Shown: in pieces, positions 1-7,411 of the stretch
Layout of the letters: each line of letters begins with the position of its first letter
How positions within the stretch are numbered: position 1 is the stretch's first letter
DNA from: Chitinophaga sp. CB10
GTDB taxonomy: Bacteria > Bacteroidota > Bacteroidia > Chitinophagales > Chitinophagaceae
DNA: 64,000 nucleotides
Direction of reading: 5' to 3'
NCBI GenBank assembly: GCA_001870995.2
Contig: MLAV02000016.1
Location: 1 to 64,000 of the forward strand
The notes under the pieces: generated by a model
Database searches by the model: none
Seen by the model: the letters and a program-made list of their open reading frames with translations, nothing else
What the model was told of the DNA's origin: nothing
Translations under genes and position numbers: made by a program

Positions 1-185
1 TCTATCTCCTTGCAAATACGCCGAGCGTTTTTATCAAGGTCTATTGCATGAGAAGCTCTAATCCTGACTGGCTTAGTTTTAGGGGAAGCTTACAATAAGA
101 AAACGGTTTCCTCTATTTTTACGTCTGGAAGTTTTGTCGTAAGTAAATCAACGGTATCGAATAACCATTTGGGAGCTCTTGGCAT
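1..185 (-). pseudogene. Interrupted reading frame at the left edge
   Basis: On the minus strand an ATG at 185 opens 31 codons (MPRAPKWLFDTVDLL...) that end in a TAA at about 90-92. The same frame then continues without a stop to the window edge (ASPKTKPVRIRASHAIDL...). The continuation looks protein-like (basic, VRIRASHAIDLDKNARR), so this may be a gene with a nonsense mutation, a frame with a coincidental stop, or two unrelated pieces. I do not recognise the family. It lies downstream of the AraC gene on the same strand. Low confidence because it is cut by the edge. Confidence 0.22.
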
Positions 186-263
186 ATTGTTATTTATTTT
201 AGTTATGCAAATAACTGAAGAATTGATAAGTCGAGAAAGTATGCAATAGAGGTAAGTATTGGA

Positions 264-1121
264 CTAAACGTGGTTTTTGTTCTTGAATGTCAAAGCAGTC
301 ATTCCGGCAACTTTAGAGAACAATCTCGAAAAATACGGGTAATCATTATAGCCCAATTCGTTTGCAATTTCTTTTACGGATTTTTCGGTATAGTACAGCA
401 GGCGCTTGGCTTCTAAGACAACCCGCTGTTGAATGTGATACGAAACGGCAAAACCAGTTACTGTTTTTACACATTCATTAAGGTAGGCTACTGAGATGTT
501 TAATTTTTGAGCATAATCGGAAGGGCGTTTCCAAACTTTGAATTGTACTTCCAACAGTTTTAGAAAGTCATAGTGTATGCGTTCAAATCTGGAAAGCTGT
601 TCTTGTGACTGCAACGTTTTTAGGTAAAAAGAAAGATATAGGCCGATGAGGGCATTGCAAGCATTCTTTAATGAATGGAAATAGAATTTATCCTCCTTTT
701 TATCATGAAGATTAGCACACAATAAGAAAGCCTGCCTTAAAATATTCATTTCATCAGCTCTTAGGTGCAGGGGATGTGGCATAATAATTCCCTGGACATG
801 TTTATAGAGGTTCTTATCAATTAGTTCTTGGTCGATTCCCAATAAGAACATTTCTATTTCATCGACATTCAGTATTCTATGCACCTGATTGGGAGACTGA
901 TACAAAACGGACGGATGTTTTATTTGGTATTGTTTAAAATCCAGTTCCACAAGAGATATTCCTTTTAAATGCAATCCCAAAACATGGCTGTTATGCCGAT
1001 GTGCTTGACCCAATTCAACATTTTCATTAAATGGTTCCGAGATTATTTTGGTTACAAATATTCCGGAATTCTCCTCCATATTAAAAGAATGTGTGGGAAT
1101 GTTACTTATGGGAGCTTCCAT
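264..1121 (-). CDS. AraC-family transcriptional regulator
   Basis: Protein of 285 aa. The N-terminal 150 residues look like a cupin-like sensor domain (HRHNSHVLGLHLKG, then QSPNQVHRI), typical of AraC proteins that bind a small ligand. The C-terminal 100 residues carry the double helix-turn-helix: the first helix pair is near RPSDYAQKLNISVAYLNECVK and the second shows the family signature SVKEIANELGYNDYPYFSRLFSK. The target is unknown. It sits 2 nt from a 62-codon frame, which itself lies downstream of a TetR gene, so the regulators may act on a common locus that continues left of the window. AT-rich like the rest of the island. The family call is firm; the ligand is not inferable. Confidence 0.9.
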   Translation of the reverse strand: MEAPISNIPTHSFNMEENSGIFVTKIISEPFNENVELGQAHRHNSHVLGLHLKGISLVELDFKQYQIKHPSVLYQSPNQVHRILNVDEIEMFLLGIDQELIDKNLYKHVQGIIMPHPLHLRADEMNILRQAFLLCANLHDKKEDKFYFHSLKNACNALIGLYLSFYLKTLQSQEQLSRFERIHYDFLKLLEVQFKVWKRPSDYAQKLNISVAYLNECVKTVTGFAVSYHIQQRVVLEAKRLLYYTEKSVKEIANELGYNDYPYFSRLFSKVAGMTALTFKNKNHV

Positions 1122-1122
1122 T

Positions 1123-1311
1123 TTATTGACAGGAGTTATTTGTTGTTATTATAACTTGAATATGGGGAATGGCTGTGGTTAGGTAGCGAAAAGCATTGTC
1201 CATTTCGGACAATTCTCCTGTTCGTTTATATACAATATGATGTGAAATATGAACCCTATCAACGCTGTACCCAATGTATTGGTTACTGTATTTTAAGAAT
1301 GATGTTTGCAT
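1123..1311 (-). CDS. Small ORF of unknown function between tetR and araC
   Basis: A 62-codon frame (MQTSFLKYSNQYIGYSVDRV...) in the only space between the TetR gene and the AraC gene. No family is recognised. It lies directly downstream of a palindrome (1345-1358) that matches the one in front of tetR, so a TetR-controlled transcript probably crosses it. It could be a genuine small gene, a remnant of the original TetR target gene after a deletion, or untranslated leader of araC. No obvious ribosome-binding site was seen, which is not decisive in Bacteroidota. Confidence 0.25.
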   Translation of the reverse strand: MQTSFLKYSNQYIGYSVDRVHISHHIVYKRTGELSEMDNAFRYLTTAIPHIQVIITTNNSCQ

Positions 1312-1344
1312 ATTTTATCTGACTTGCAAATTTGAATCTTAAAA

Positions 1345-1358
1345 ATACCATTCGGTAT
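1345..1358. promoter_or_regulatory. TetR operator candidate, site 1
   Basis: Perfect inverted repeat ATACC-ATTC-GGTAT (5-bp arms, 4-bp centre). It lies just upstream of the small ORF/araC transcript and downstream of tetR. A near-identical palindrome of the same size lies in front of tetR (1971-1984), which is the usual arrangement for a TetR repressor controlling itself and a neighbour. Confidence 0.6.
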
Positions 1359-1373
1359 GTTTTTTGAGAAAAA

Positions 1374-1964
1374 TTATTTCAAACTATCTAAATAGATTTT
1401 AAGTTGTTTTAAATAAGAGACATACACTTTTTTGCTGTTCTCTAATTTTCCCAAATTCCGAATGCCCCAATAGCCCGACATAACAAAGATGGTTACCTGT
1501 TTCGCATTTACGTCCTTACGGATCGTGCCGCTTTTCTTGCCTCTTTCGATGGTAGCGGTTATTGCTTTTGTCCATTCCTGAGTTAATTCATTCAAAGCCT
1601 TATTAAATTCCGAATTCCACGGGGTCATTTCTTGCGTAAAATTGGATGCGGGACAACCGTATTCCACTTTCAGAAAATCATTTTTCATTAAAAGATTGTC
1701 CATTAGGTTATAAATTGCATCTAATGGATTCTCTTCAGTTTGAAGCGGCTCAATAAAACTATTTGTAAGTGTCGGCTTTAGGATTTCGTTGATGATGGCA
1801 AGTCCCATTTCGTCTTTGGTTTTGAAATGGTAGTAAAAAGCCCCTTTGGTAACTTTTGTCGTGGCGATAATGTCGTCAATGCTTGTCGTCTGATAACCTT
1901 TAACATAAATCAGTTCAAACGCTTTTTGTAGAATTGTCAGCCGTGTTGCTTCCGCTTTTTTCAT
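1374..1964 (-). CDS. TetR/AcrR-family transcriptional repressor
   Basis: Protein of 196 aa, normal for the family. The N-terminal 50 residues carry the TetR helix-turn-helix: ILQKAFELIYVKGYQTTSIDDII, then TKVTKGAFYYHFKTKDEMGLAII, where TKGAFYYHFKTK is the recognition-helix signature. The rest is a helical ligand-binding and dimer domain (including WNSEFNKALNEL and VNAKQVTIFVMSGYWGIRNLGK). The ATG at 1964 is preceded by the palindrome ATACT-N4-AGTAT, indicating autorepression. The inducer cannot be read from sequence. Confidence 0.92.
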   Translation of the reverse strand: MKKAEATRLTILQKAFELIYVKGYQTTSIDDIIATTKVTKGAFYYHFKTKDEMGLAIINEILKPTLTNSFIEPLQTEENPLDAIYNLMDNLLMKNDFLKVEYGCPASNFTQEMTPWNSEFNKALNELTQEWTKAITATIERGKKSGTIRKDVNAKQVTIFVMSGYWGIRNLGKLENSKKVYVSYLKQLKIYLDSLK

Positions 1965-1970
1965 AAAAAG

Positions 1971-1984
1971 ATACTGTTTAGTAT
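1971..1984. promoter_or_regulatory. TetR operator candidate, site 2 (autoregulatory)
   Basis: Perfect inverted repeat ATACT-GTTT-AGTAT, 7 bp upstream of the tetR start codon. It has the same arm length and centre length as site 1 at 1345-1358, and the arms differ at only one position (ATACT versus ATACC). Confidence 0.6.
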
Positions 1985-2252
1985 TTTTGCAAATGAACGA
2001 AAAATTGTTGGACTGTTAGCGGTAATTCTGCGAATTGTCGTCCTGTCGTTCACAAAGTCCGTAAGACACCTATACTAACATGATTACACACATATCACAG
2101 ATATTGATAAGAAGAAGACCCCAAGTTCTATGGATTTTTATAATTCTAAGGAAAACACTATATGAGATTACTCTAATCTAAACTTACCTACCTTAATATA
2201 AGTTAAAAAACAAGTCGCTTTTGTCCGAAATATGTCCGAAAATAGAAAAAGC

Positions 2253-2267
2253 CACTGATTATCAGTG
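2253..2267 (+). terminator. Small hairpin, possible terminator
   Basis: CACTGAT-T-ATCAGTG with an A-rich left flank and ACTTTTG on the right. The single-base apparent loop means the real stem is shorter (about 5-6 bp). It ends the possible integrase remnant described for this intergenic region. Confidence 0.35.
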
Positions 2268-2320
2268 ACTTTTGTCGCCCTGCCTGTACAATTTTCGAAC
2301 TTATTTTTAATGGATTTAAG

Positions 2321-2367
2321 ACGGCTTGCAAACATAGCTATTTGATAGCCAATTGTTTGTAGGCCGT
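2321..2367. repeat. Nested inverted repeat upstream of the Toprim gene
   Basis: Outer arms ACGGCTTGCAAAC (2321-2333) and GTTTGTAGGCCGT (2355-2367) pair at 11 of 13 positions. An inner hairpin GCTAT-TTG-ATAGC (2337-2349) sits between them. The structure ends about 40 bp before the Toprim gene start. It could be a regulatory hairpin, a replication or transfer signal, or a terminator. Function unknown. Confidence 0.45.
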
Positions 2368-2410
2368 TTTGTATTATGCATACTTAATTGTGAACCTGAA
2401 AAACGAGTGT

Positions 2411-3349
2411 ATGAAAAAATTAATATGTGCAGAGGCAAAGCAGATTGATCTGGTAGAATATCTGGCCTCATTGGGTCACCACCCCCAAAAGGTGAGGAAC
2501 CAGGACTACTGGTACTTATCCCCGCTCCGGGAGGAAAAAACGCCTTCCTTTAAGGTTAACCGGCGGCTGAACGTGTGGTACGATCACGGAATGGGGAAAG
2601 GCGGCGATCTGGTAGACTTCGGAACCCTTTATTTTAATTGTACTGTTGCCGACCTGCTGCAACGTTTATCGCAGCAACCTGCCCCGGCTCTTTCTTTTCA
2701 CCCGCACCCTGTCCCCGGCAACCCACCCAAGGCCCCGGCTTCTTTTGCTGGTGAAAAAAAAGATACCCCCGACAGCAAAATTGTTGTTTTGGACACCCGC
2801 CCCCTTGCGGAACAACCCCTACTGGACTACCTGCAAAAAAGAAGTATCCCGCTGGAAATTGCCAACCGTTTTTGCCGGGAAGTGGATTTTCTTTTATACG
2901 GGAAGAAGCATACCGTTATAGGTTTCCCGAACAATGCCGGGGGGTACGAGCTGCGTAGCGAAAACTTTAAAGGTAGCAGCGTCCCGAAAGACGTAACATT
3001 TATAGACAATCGAACAGAACAGATCGCCGTCTTTGAAGGCTTCTTTAGCTTCCTGTCTTTTCAAACCATCAACAGAAATCAACAGGCCCCATTGACAAAT
3101 TGTCTTATCCTCAATTCGCTGTCTTTCTTTGAAAAATGCCGCCCGCTGATGGAGCAATACAGGCATGTTCATTTGATTTTGGACAGGGATAATGCCGGTA
3201 TGAATCGTACCCGGCAGGCGCTTGAATGGGACGGGAACAAGTATATAGACCGTAGCGATTTTTACCACGGTCACAAGGATTTAAACGACTGGCTTATTCA
3301 CCATCACTACAGCCAAAGAGAGAGCCAGAGGATAGGAAGGCGGCTTTGA
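2411..3349 (+). CDS. Toprim-domain protein with degenerate CHC2-type N-terminus (element primase-like)
   Basis: From the ATG at 2411 the protein has 312 aa. An upstream TTG at 2369 would add 14 residues but fits the family less well. The N-terminus (about 1-75) resembles the CHC2 domain of DnaG-type primases: YLSPLREEKTPSFKVN, then GKGGDLVDFG. The zinc-binding Cys/His residues are absent. The C-terminal half is a Toprim fold with the catalytic Glu in IAVFEGFFSF and the DxDxxG-type motif in LILDRDNAGMNRT. Such proteins are common next to mob genes on Bacteroidota mobile elements and may act in replication or priming after transfer (inference). First gene of the mobilization module. Confidence 0.85.
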   Translation: MKKLICAEAKQIDLVEYLASLGHHPQKVRNQDYWYLSPLREEKTPSFKVNRRLNVWYDHGMGKGGDLVDFGTLYFNCTVADLLQRLSQQPAPALSFHPHPVPGNPPKAPASFAGEKKDTPDSKIVVLDTRPLAEQPLLDYLQKRSIPLEIANRFCREVDFLLYGKKHTVIGFPNNAGGYELRSENFKGSSVPKDVTFIDNRTEQIAVFEGFFSFLSFQTINRNQQAPLTNCLILNSLSFFEKCRPLMEQYRHVHLILDRDNAGMNRTRQALEWDGNKYIDRSDFYHGHKDLNDWLIHHHYSQRESQRIGRRL

Positions 3350-3358
3350 CGTTCGGGT

Positions 3359-3446
3359 AGCCAGCTATGTTTTGGTAAAACCAAAACGGCTGGCTCACCT
3401 CATGCTACCGCATTCGGTGAGGAATTTTTTTCATGCTATCGCATTC
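3359..3446 (+). other. Candidate origin of transfer (oriT)
   Basis: Dense repeats just upstream of mobC and the relaxase gene. (1) A long hairpin: AGCCAGC (3359-3365) with GCTGGCT (3389-3395), extended inward by GTTTTGG (3369-3375) with CCAAAAC (3381-3387). (2) A second inverted repeat, CTCACC (3394-3399) with GGTGAG (3416-3421). (3) Two 16-bp direct repeats TCATGCTAYCGCATTC at 3400-3415 and 3431-3446, differing at one base, each with an internal ATGC-N4-GCAT dyad. A relaxase hairpin plus direct repeats for accessory-protein binding is the usual oriT layout. The nick site cannot be assigned. Confidence 0.55.
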
Positions 3447-3468
3447 AAAAAATAAAGAGGAGGTTGAT

Positions 3469-3849
3469 ATGGAGCAACAGAATGCACAAATTAAGAAAAA
3501 GGGGGGCCGCCCCAAAAAAGACGTAAAGAAAGATCAATTGCTGGCCTTAAAATGCAGCCTTTACGAAAGGCGAGTTATTGAAGCAAGGGCCAAAAGCGCT
3601 AACCTTTCCGTGTCGGAATACCTATGCGAGATAGGGCAGACCGGAAAAATTGACAGGCGGGGAAAAGCATTGCCTAAAGAAGTTTTAGAGCTAACCGGCA
3701 CGCTCAACCATGTAGCCGCAAACCTTAACCAGATCGCCAGAAAGAGAAACAGCCATGAAGAACTAAGCCCGCTTGAACGGGCTAATCTGAAAGTACAATC
3801 CGGAGATTTAAAAGCACTAGCATCACAAATTAAAAGCTATTTCCAATGA
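3469..3849 (+). CDS. MobC-family mobilization accessory protein
   Basis: From ATG 3469 the protein has 126 aa. This start is chosen because AGAGGAGG lies just upstream and an alternative ATG at 3433 falls inside an oriT repeat. A basic N-terminus (KKKGGRPKKDVKKD) leads into a ribbon-helix-helix-like DNA-binding region (ALKCSLYERRVIEARAKSANLSVSEYLCEIG) and then the MobC motif LNHVAANLNQIARKRN. MobC proteins assist the relaxase in opening oriT DNA. The stop overlaps the relaxase start by 4 nt, so the two genes are translationally coupled. Confidence 0.85.
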   Translation: MEQQNAQIKKKGGRPKKDVKKDQLLALKCSLYERRVIEARAKSANLSVSEYLCEIGQTGKIDRRGKALPKEVLELTGTLNHVAANLNQIARKRNSHEELSPLERANLKVQSGDLKALASQIKSYFQ

Positions 3850-4892
3850 TCGGCTATATAGGTACAGGAAGTTCTTTTTTTGAGTGTATCCGTTATTGCC
3901 TGCAAGACAAAAAGGAACTATCCGAAGAACAAAAGCTGCAACTTTCCCTTAAAGACAACCTGCAGCACAAGAATCGGGCAGAAATATTGGACTACAATAA
4001 ATGTTTCGGGAATTTAAAAGAACTGTCCAGCCAGCTTATTGACGTTGCCAAATTAAGCAAGCGGGTAGAAAAGCCGGTATTTCATTTTTCCTTACGGCTG
4101 GCCCCCGGTGAAACGCTTACAAAAAATCAGTTTATAGAAATTGGCCGGGAATGCGCTAAAGAATTTGGTGTAGCGGATAACCAATATATCTGCATCCTGC
4201 ATAAAGATACCCAAGAGCAGCATATCCACATTGTTGCAAACCGGGTAGGCTTTAACGGTAAAGTGGCCAGCGACAGCAATAGTTATAAAAGAATGGCTGC
4301 CCTTTGCCGGAGGTTGGAAAAACAGTATAAGCTGCAAGAGGTATTAAGTCCCCGTGCCTTTTTATCTGCCAAAGAACGGTTATTGCCCCGGCAGGATATG
4401 CGGAAGGAACGGCTGAAAACAGATATTCGGGAAACTTTGGGGCAGGTACACAATTATCACGCGTTTGAACAGAAAATGCAGGCGTTGGGGTATAAGGTCA
4501 TAAAAGGCCGGGGCATTTCTTTTATTGATGATAAGAAGGTGAAAATAAAAGGCAGCGAAGTTGGATTTTCACTGGCAAAGATAGAGCAGATCCTCGGCGT
4601 AAAACAAAAGCTGGAAGTGGCAAAAGCCAAACAAGAAATTTATGAAACGGCCGTCCGGCAGAAAAGGATAACGCAGCATTCCTTTACTCCTGCTCAAAAA
4701 TTACTCCGGCAGACAAGGAAAACGGCGCTGATGGAACGTTCCCCATTTGTTCCGGTAATCCGGGAATTAGGAAACCTCTTACAGCAGCTTTTAAAACCAG
4801 AATATACTTCTAACTACCTGCCTTATGAATTAACAGAGGAAGGCATCAAGCGCCGGAAGAAAAAGGAACAGGCCCAACGTCTTAGTCATTAA
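3846..4892 (+). CDS. MobA/VirD2-type relaxase (HUH endonuclease)
   Basis: Protein of 348 aa. It nicks one strand at oriT and stays bound to the 5' end through a tyrosine during conjugative mobilization. The two-His HUH motif is HIHIVANRV at residues 126-134, and the candidate catalytic Tyr is Tyr4 (MIGYIGTGSSF), as usual for Bacteroidota relaxases. The C-terminal third is basic and helical and probably contacts DNA. ATG overlaps the mobC stop. No coupling protein or type IV secretion genes follow, so transfer would need a helper element (inference). Confidence 0.92.
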   Translation: MIGYIGTGSSFFECIRYCLQDKKELSEEQKLQLSLKDNLQHKNRAEILDYNKCFGNLKELSSQLIDVAKLSKRVEKPVFHFSLRLAPGETLTKNQFIEIGRECAKEFGVADNQYICILHKDTQEQHIHIVANRVGFNGKVASDSNSYKRMAALCRRLEKQYKLQEVLSPRAFLSAKERLLPRQDMRKERLKTDIRETLGQVHNYHAFEQKMQALGYKVIKGRGISFIDDKKVKIKGSEVGFSLAKIEQILGVKQKLEVAKAKQEIYETAVRQKRITQHSFTPAQKLLRQTRKTALMERSPFVPVIRELGNLLQQLLKPEYTSNYLPYELTEEGIKRRKKKEQAQRLSH

Positions 4893-4911
4893 TCCTAAAA
4901 ATTAACTTATT

Positions 4912-5469
4912 ATGGATACAGTCCAAAAAAATGAAAATATAGAAAAGGCCAGTTTAGAACTGGTGCTGGAAGAATTTACAGGGGAACAGAAGTTACACAC
5001 CCAATCTGTTAATGACCTGGTTGAAGCTGTCAACAGCCTTTCCAGTAAGTTCACCCAATTTGAGGAAAAACTGGAAAAACCAAAGGAAGTAACGGTTTCA
5101 ACAGATACCAAGCCTATACAGGAAATTGTAAAGAAAGGCATTATAGACATGAAATTGACGGTAGCTGCACAGCCTAAAAATGTGATACGCAAATTTCAGG
5201 TTTTGCTATTTCCTGAACAGGATGCTAAACTGTTTTACAAGGTCGTATTTAGCCGCTGGTTCCTCATGTTAGTAATAATGTTATTTCTTACAAACCTGTA
5301 TAAATTCAGCATTCATTGGAGCGATAGCCAGCAGGAAGTAAAGCTGCAAAAATTGGAAAATGACAGGATAAAAAAGGCATGGCACTACCTCTATCAACAA
5401 CAAGGGAAAGGGGTAAAACGCCTAATGGACAGTGCTTATATCAAAGTCGGTAACCTTGAGCCGCAATAA
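4912..5469 (+). CDS. Mobilization-module membrane protein with coiled coil
   Basis: Protein of 185 aa. An acidic helical N-terminus (residues 1-75, including KNENIEKASLELVLEEF) is followed by a probable membrane segment near residues 115-132 (WFLMLVIMLFLTNLYKF) and a short charged tail. It follows the relaxase by 19 nt on the same strand and is closed by its own hairpin terminator. Similar small proteins accompany relaxases on Bacteroidota mobilizable elements. A role in anchoring or signalling to the transfer machinery is inference; the family has no function I can name. Confidence 0.7.
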   Translation: MDTVQKNENIEKASLELVLEEFTGEQKLHTQSVNDLVEAVNSLSSKFTQFEEKLEKPKEVTVSTDTKPIQEIVKKGIIDMKLTVAAQPKNVIRKFQVLLFPEQDAKLFYKVVFSRWFLMLVIMLFLTNLYKFSIHWSDSQQEVKLQKLENDRIKKAWHYLYQQQGKGVKRLMDSAYIKVGNLEPQ

Positions 5470-5472
5470 GCC

Positions 5473-5499
5473 GAAAGCCACCTGAAAACGGTGGCTTTC
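5473..5499 (+). terminator. Hairpin terminator after the mobilization genes
   Basis: Stem GAAAGCCACC (5473-5482) pairs with GGTGGCTTTC (5490-5499) around a 7-nt loop, 4 nt after the stop codon. It ends the plus-strand mobilization operon. The convergent repressor gene ends just beyond it. Confidence 0.75.
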
Positions 5500-5530
5500 C
5501 TGTATTTCCAGTATTTTTTGAAATCTGTTA

Positions 5531-5935
5531 TTACTTTTTCTTTTCACCAACCTGTTTTTTCAGGTCCTCAATTTCGGCATCCTTTTCTTTCAACAGCCGC
5601 TCGTATAGCTCTACAACCTTATCGACCGGATTAAAAGTCGGCTGATAGTTATATTGATAATTTGCGGAATGATTCAAAGTTGAGCCGTCATAATTATTTT
5701 GAATATTGACAATAGCCGTCTCTTCATCGAAATTCTTTATAGCCTCTACTGGAACCTTCAAGACTTTGGCTACCCGATCTAAGATTGCTGGTTCAATGGT
5801 TTCCTTTGCTTCCAATAATGAAATTTTACTTTGTGTCCAATCTTCCCCCAATTCAGCAGCTAAGGCTTCCTGCTTAATTCCCAGCATTTCCCGGAAACGC
5901 TTAACATTCCTGCCTTCATGTATCTTTTTGGGCAT
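5531..5935 (-). CDS. XRE-type helix-turn-helix repressor with coiled-coil tail
   Basis: From ATG 5935 the protein has 134 aa. An ATG at 5950 would place the start almost on the predicted transcription start, so 5935 is preferred. The HTH (RFREMLGIKQEALAAEL...QSKISLLEAKETI) spans residues 12-60. A Asn/Tyr-rich linker (NNYDGSTLNHSANYQYNYQP) and a C-terminal coiled coil (VVELYERLLKEKDAEIEDLKKQ) suggest dimerization. It is divergent from the SWIM/HEPN genes, with a 32-bp inverted repeat between them, so it probably represses that pair and itself. Confidence 0.82.
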   Translation of the reverse strand: MPKKIHEGRNVKRFREMLGIKQEALAAELGEDWTQSKISLLEAKETIEPAILDRVAKVLKVPVEAIKNFDEETAIVNIQNNYDGSTLNHSANYQYNYQPTFNPVDKVVELYERLLKEKDAEIEDLKKQVGEKKK

Positions 5936-5954
5936 ATCCGTATTTATCATGGTG

Positions 5955-5962
5955 CAAAAGTA
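5955..5962 (-). promoter_or_regulatory. Promoter -7 box for the XRE repressor
   Basis: On the minus strand TACTTTTG followed by CACC matches the Bacteroidota -7 consensus TAnnTTTG. No good -33 TTTG was found at the normal spacing. Transcription would start at about 5948, supporting ATG 5935 as the repressor start. Confidence 0.5.
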
Positions 5963-6024
5963 GTTTTTTTGTCCAACCGTAATATACAGAATTTGAATAA
6001 AATATTACTAAAATATCCGGAGCA

Positions 6025-6056
6025 TTCAATATGATATATCCGTATCAAATTGAATA
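6025..6056. promoter_or_regulatory. Operator candidate between the XRE repressor and the SWIM gene
   Basis: A 13-bp inverted repeat: ATTCAATATGATA (6025-6037) and TATCAAATTGAAT (6044-6056) pair at 12 of 13 positions with a 6-bp centre (TATCCG). It sits in the divergent promoter region, 44 bp before the SWIM gene, where the neighbouring repressor would be expected to bind. Confidence 0.6.
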
Positions 6057-6099
6057 TTAGGCTGTTACATAGTTGCTTTGAGTAATCAAACTTTACCAC

Positions 6100-7374
6100 A
6101 TGGCAACTGTAAAACATATCAGATCACAGGGGGGCGCACTGCTGCGCAATGCGTCCGCCCCCCTTACCATCCATTTAGAGGATGAACCCTATATATTGAG
6201 CGAAGATGCTCTGAAACGGCAGACAGATGAACGCGTGCAACGAAAAAAGGAATGGTTTTACCCAAAGCTAAAGTTTATTTCTATGGAAGATACCAACTTA
6301 AAGTTAAGGCTTACTTTCAGGGAAATATCTTACATAATGACAGTAGGGATTGAGCCAGACAAGCTGCATGTTTCCTGTAGCTGCGGCAGCCAGGTTGAAA
6401 CGCTTTGCCTGCATACCTACAGAGCCCTTGGGCAATTAATCGGCTACCGCAGTACAGATTACTTTAAACAATATCGTCCCAATGGTTTAATGGAAATAGC
6501 GGCCAGACACAGGAAATACTTTGACAGAAAGGCAACAGACCGAGGCATTGAGGTAAAACCTAAAGCCAGTTTAGGCAGCGTCTATCATTTGGCCGATAAA
6601 ATGGAAGGCTTGCAATTCGCGGATATTCTGGAATTGCCACCGTCCGCGCCTGAAAGGAAGAAGGCAAAAGACACAGCGTTAACTTACATTATAATAGATG
6701 CCTTCCGGAACAAGTACCTTACATTCCTGCTCCCCTGTTTGGGAATGCTGAATAAGGCAGAAACAGAGGTTAAAGGCTTTCACCACTTCATTAGCGGTAC
6801 AGAACGGGAATACGATCAATTTCTAACGGATGAACAAAAAACCCTGAACCGGCTTTGTTATGAAATGTGGCAACAGGTTGAAACGCAGTCTGGCTCCCTT
6901 ATAGAAGGCGAACCGGAGCAGGAATGCGAACCGGCTGGCGTTTTTAGTCTGTGGGAAAAAGCAATGCCCCTTTTACTGCAACAGGAATTTATTTACAGGT
7001 ATGGTTTGTATAATAAGCGGGAACTGAAAGAAAAGCCGCAAAGGGCAAGGATTGAACGTGTACAGTTATCAAAAGACCGGCCCCGCCTGCACTTCCAACT
7101 TTTGGACAAAGGAGCCTTTTATCAGCTATACATGAAGGTGGCCGTAAGGGATAGGAATATCCATAAATGCGATACTGAAACCACCTTTTTCATTTCAGAA
7201 GGCACAAAACTGTACCTGCTGCCGTCATTGAGAGATGCAGGTATTGCAGAATGGATACGTAAATCCGGGGGACATATTACTGTTTTCAAAGAACACTTTG
7301 GCGATTTTGAGCAGGAATACTTAGATCAGCTTCGGGAATGTTACCCGGTCACTACCGTTAAAGCCTATAAATAG
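6100..7374 (+). CDS. SWIM zinc-finger protein without helicase domain
   Basis: Protein of 424 aa. A SWIM-type zinc finger lies near residues 85-105: CSCGSQVETLCLHTYRAL, with the CxC...CxH ligands intact. SWIM fingers bind DNA or proteins and are usually found at the N-terminus of SNF2-type helicases. Here the rest (about 110-424) carries no Walker motif and no helicase signature, so this is a stand-alone SWIM protein, possibly equivalent to the accessory N-terminal half of such a helicase. It starts 44 bp after the operator and is followed 37 bp later by the nucleotidyltransferase-HEPN gene. Function unknown; a defence or element-maintenance role is inference. Confidence 0.75.
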   Translation: MATVKHIRSQGGALLRNASAPLTIHLEDEPYILSEDALKRQTDERVQRKKEWFYPKLKFISMEDTNLKLRLTFREISYIMTVGIEPDKLHVSCSCGSQVETLCLHTYRALGQLIGYRSTDYFKQYRPNGLMEIAARHRKYFDRKATDRGIEVKPKASLGSVYHLADKMEGLQFADILELPPSAPERKKAKDTALTYIIIDAFRNKYLTFLLPCLGMLNKAETEVKGFHHFISGTEREYDQFLTDEQKTLNRLCYEMWQQVETQSGSLIEGEPEQECEPAGVFSLWEKAMPLLLQQEFIYRYGLYNKRELKEKPQRARIERVQLSKDRPRLHFQLLDKGAFYQLYMKVAVRDRNIHKCDTETTFFISEGTKLYLLPSLRDAGIAEWIRKSGGHITVFKEHFGDFEQEYLDQLRECYPVTTVKAYK

Positions 7375-7411
7375 GGCACTCCCGGTTTTTGTAAACTCAA
7401 AACCTCATGTC

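Larger units (their letters stand above)
1985..2410. other. Non-coding stretch between tetR and the mobilization module; possible insertion scar
   Basis: No convincing gene in 426 bp. Around 2205-2260 the plus strand reads KKQVAFVRNMSENRKSH followed by TGA, which resembles the tail of a protein, possibly a tyrosine integrase remnant (inference). It is followed by a small hairpin (2253-2267) and by a stretch (2271-2300) with a tRNA-3'-end flavour (TCGCC...TTCGAAC) that does not fold into a tRNA. This could be an old integration junction and the left boundary of the mobilizable element. Confidence 0.3.

Noticed and set aside
2271..2300. Partial tRNA gene
   Set aside because: It contains TTCGAAC-like sequence but no acceptor or anticodon stem can be formed.
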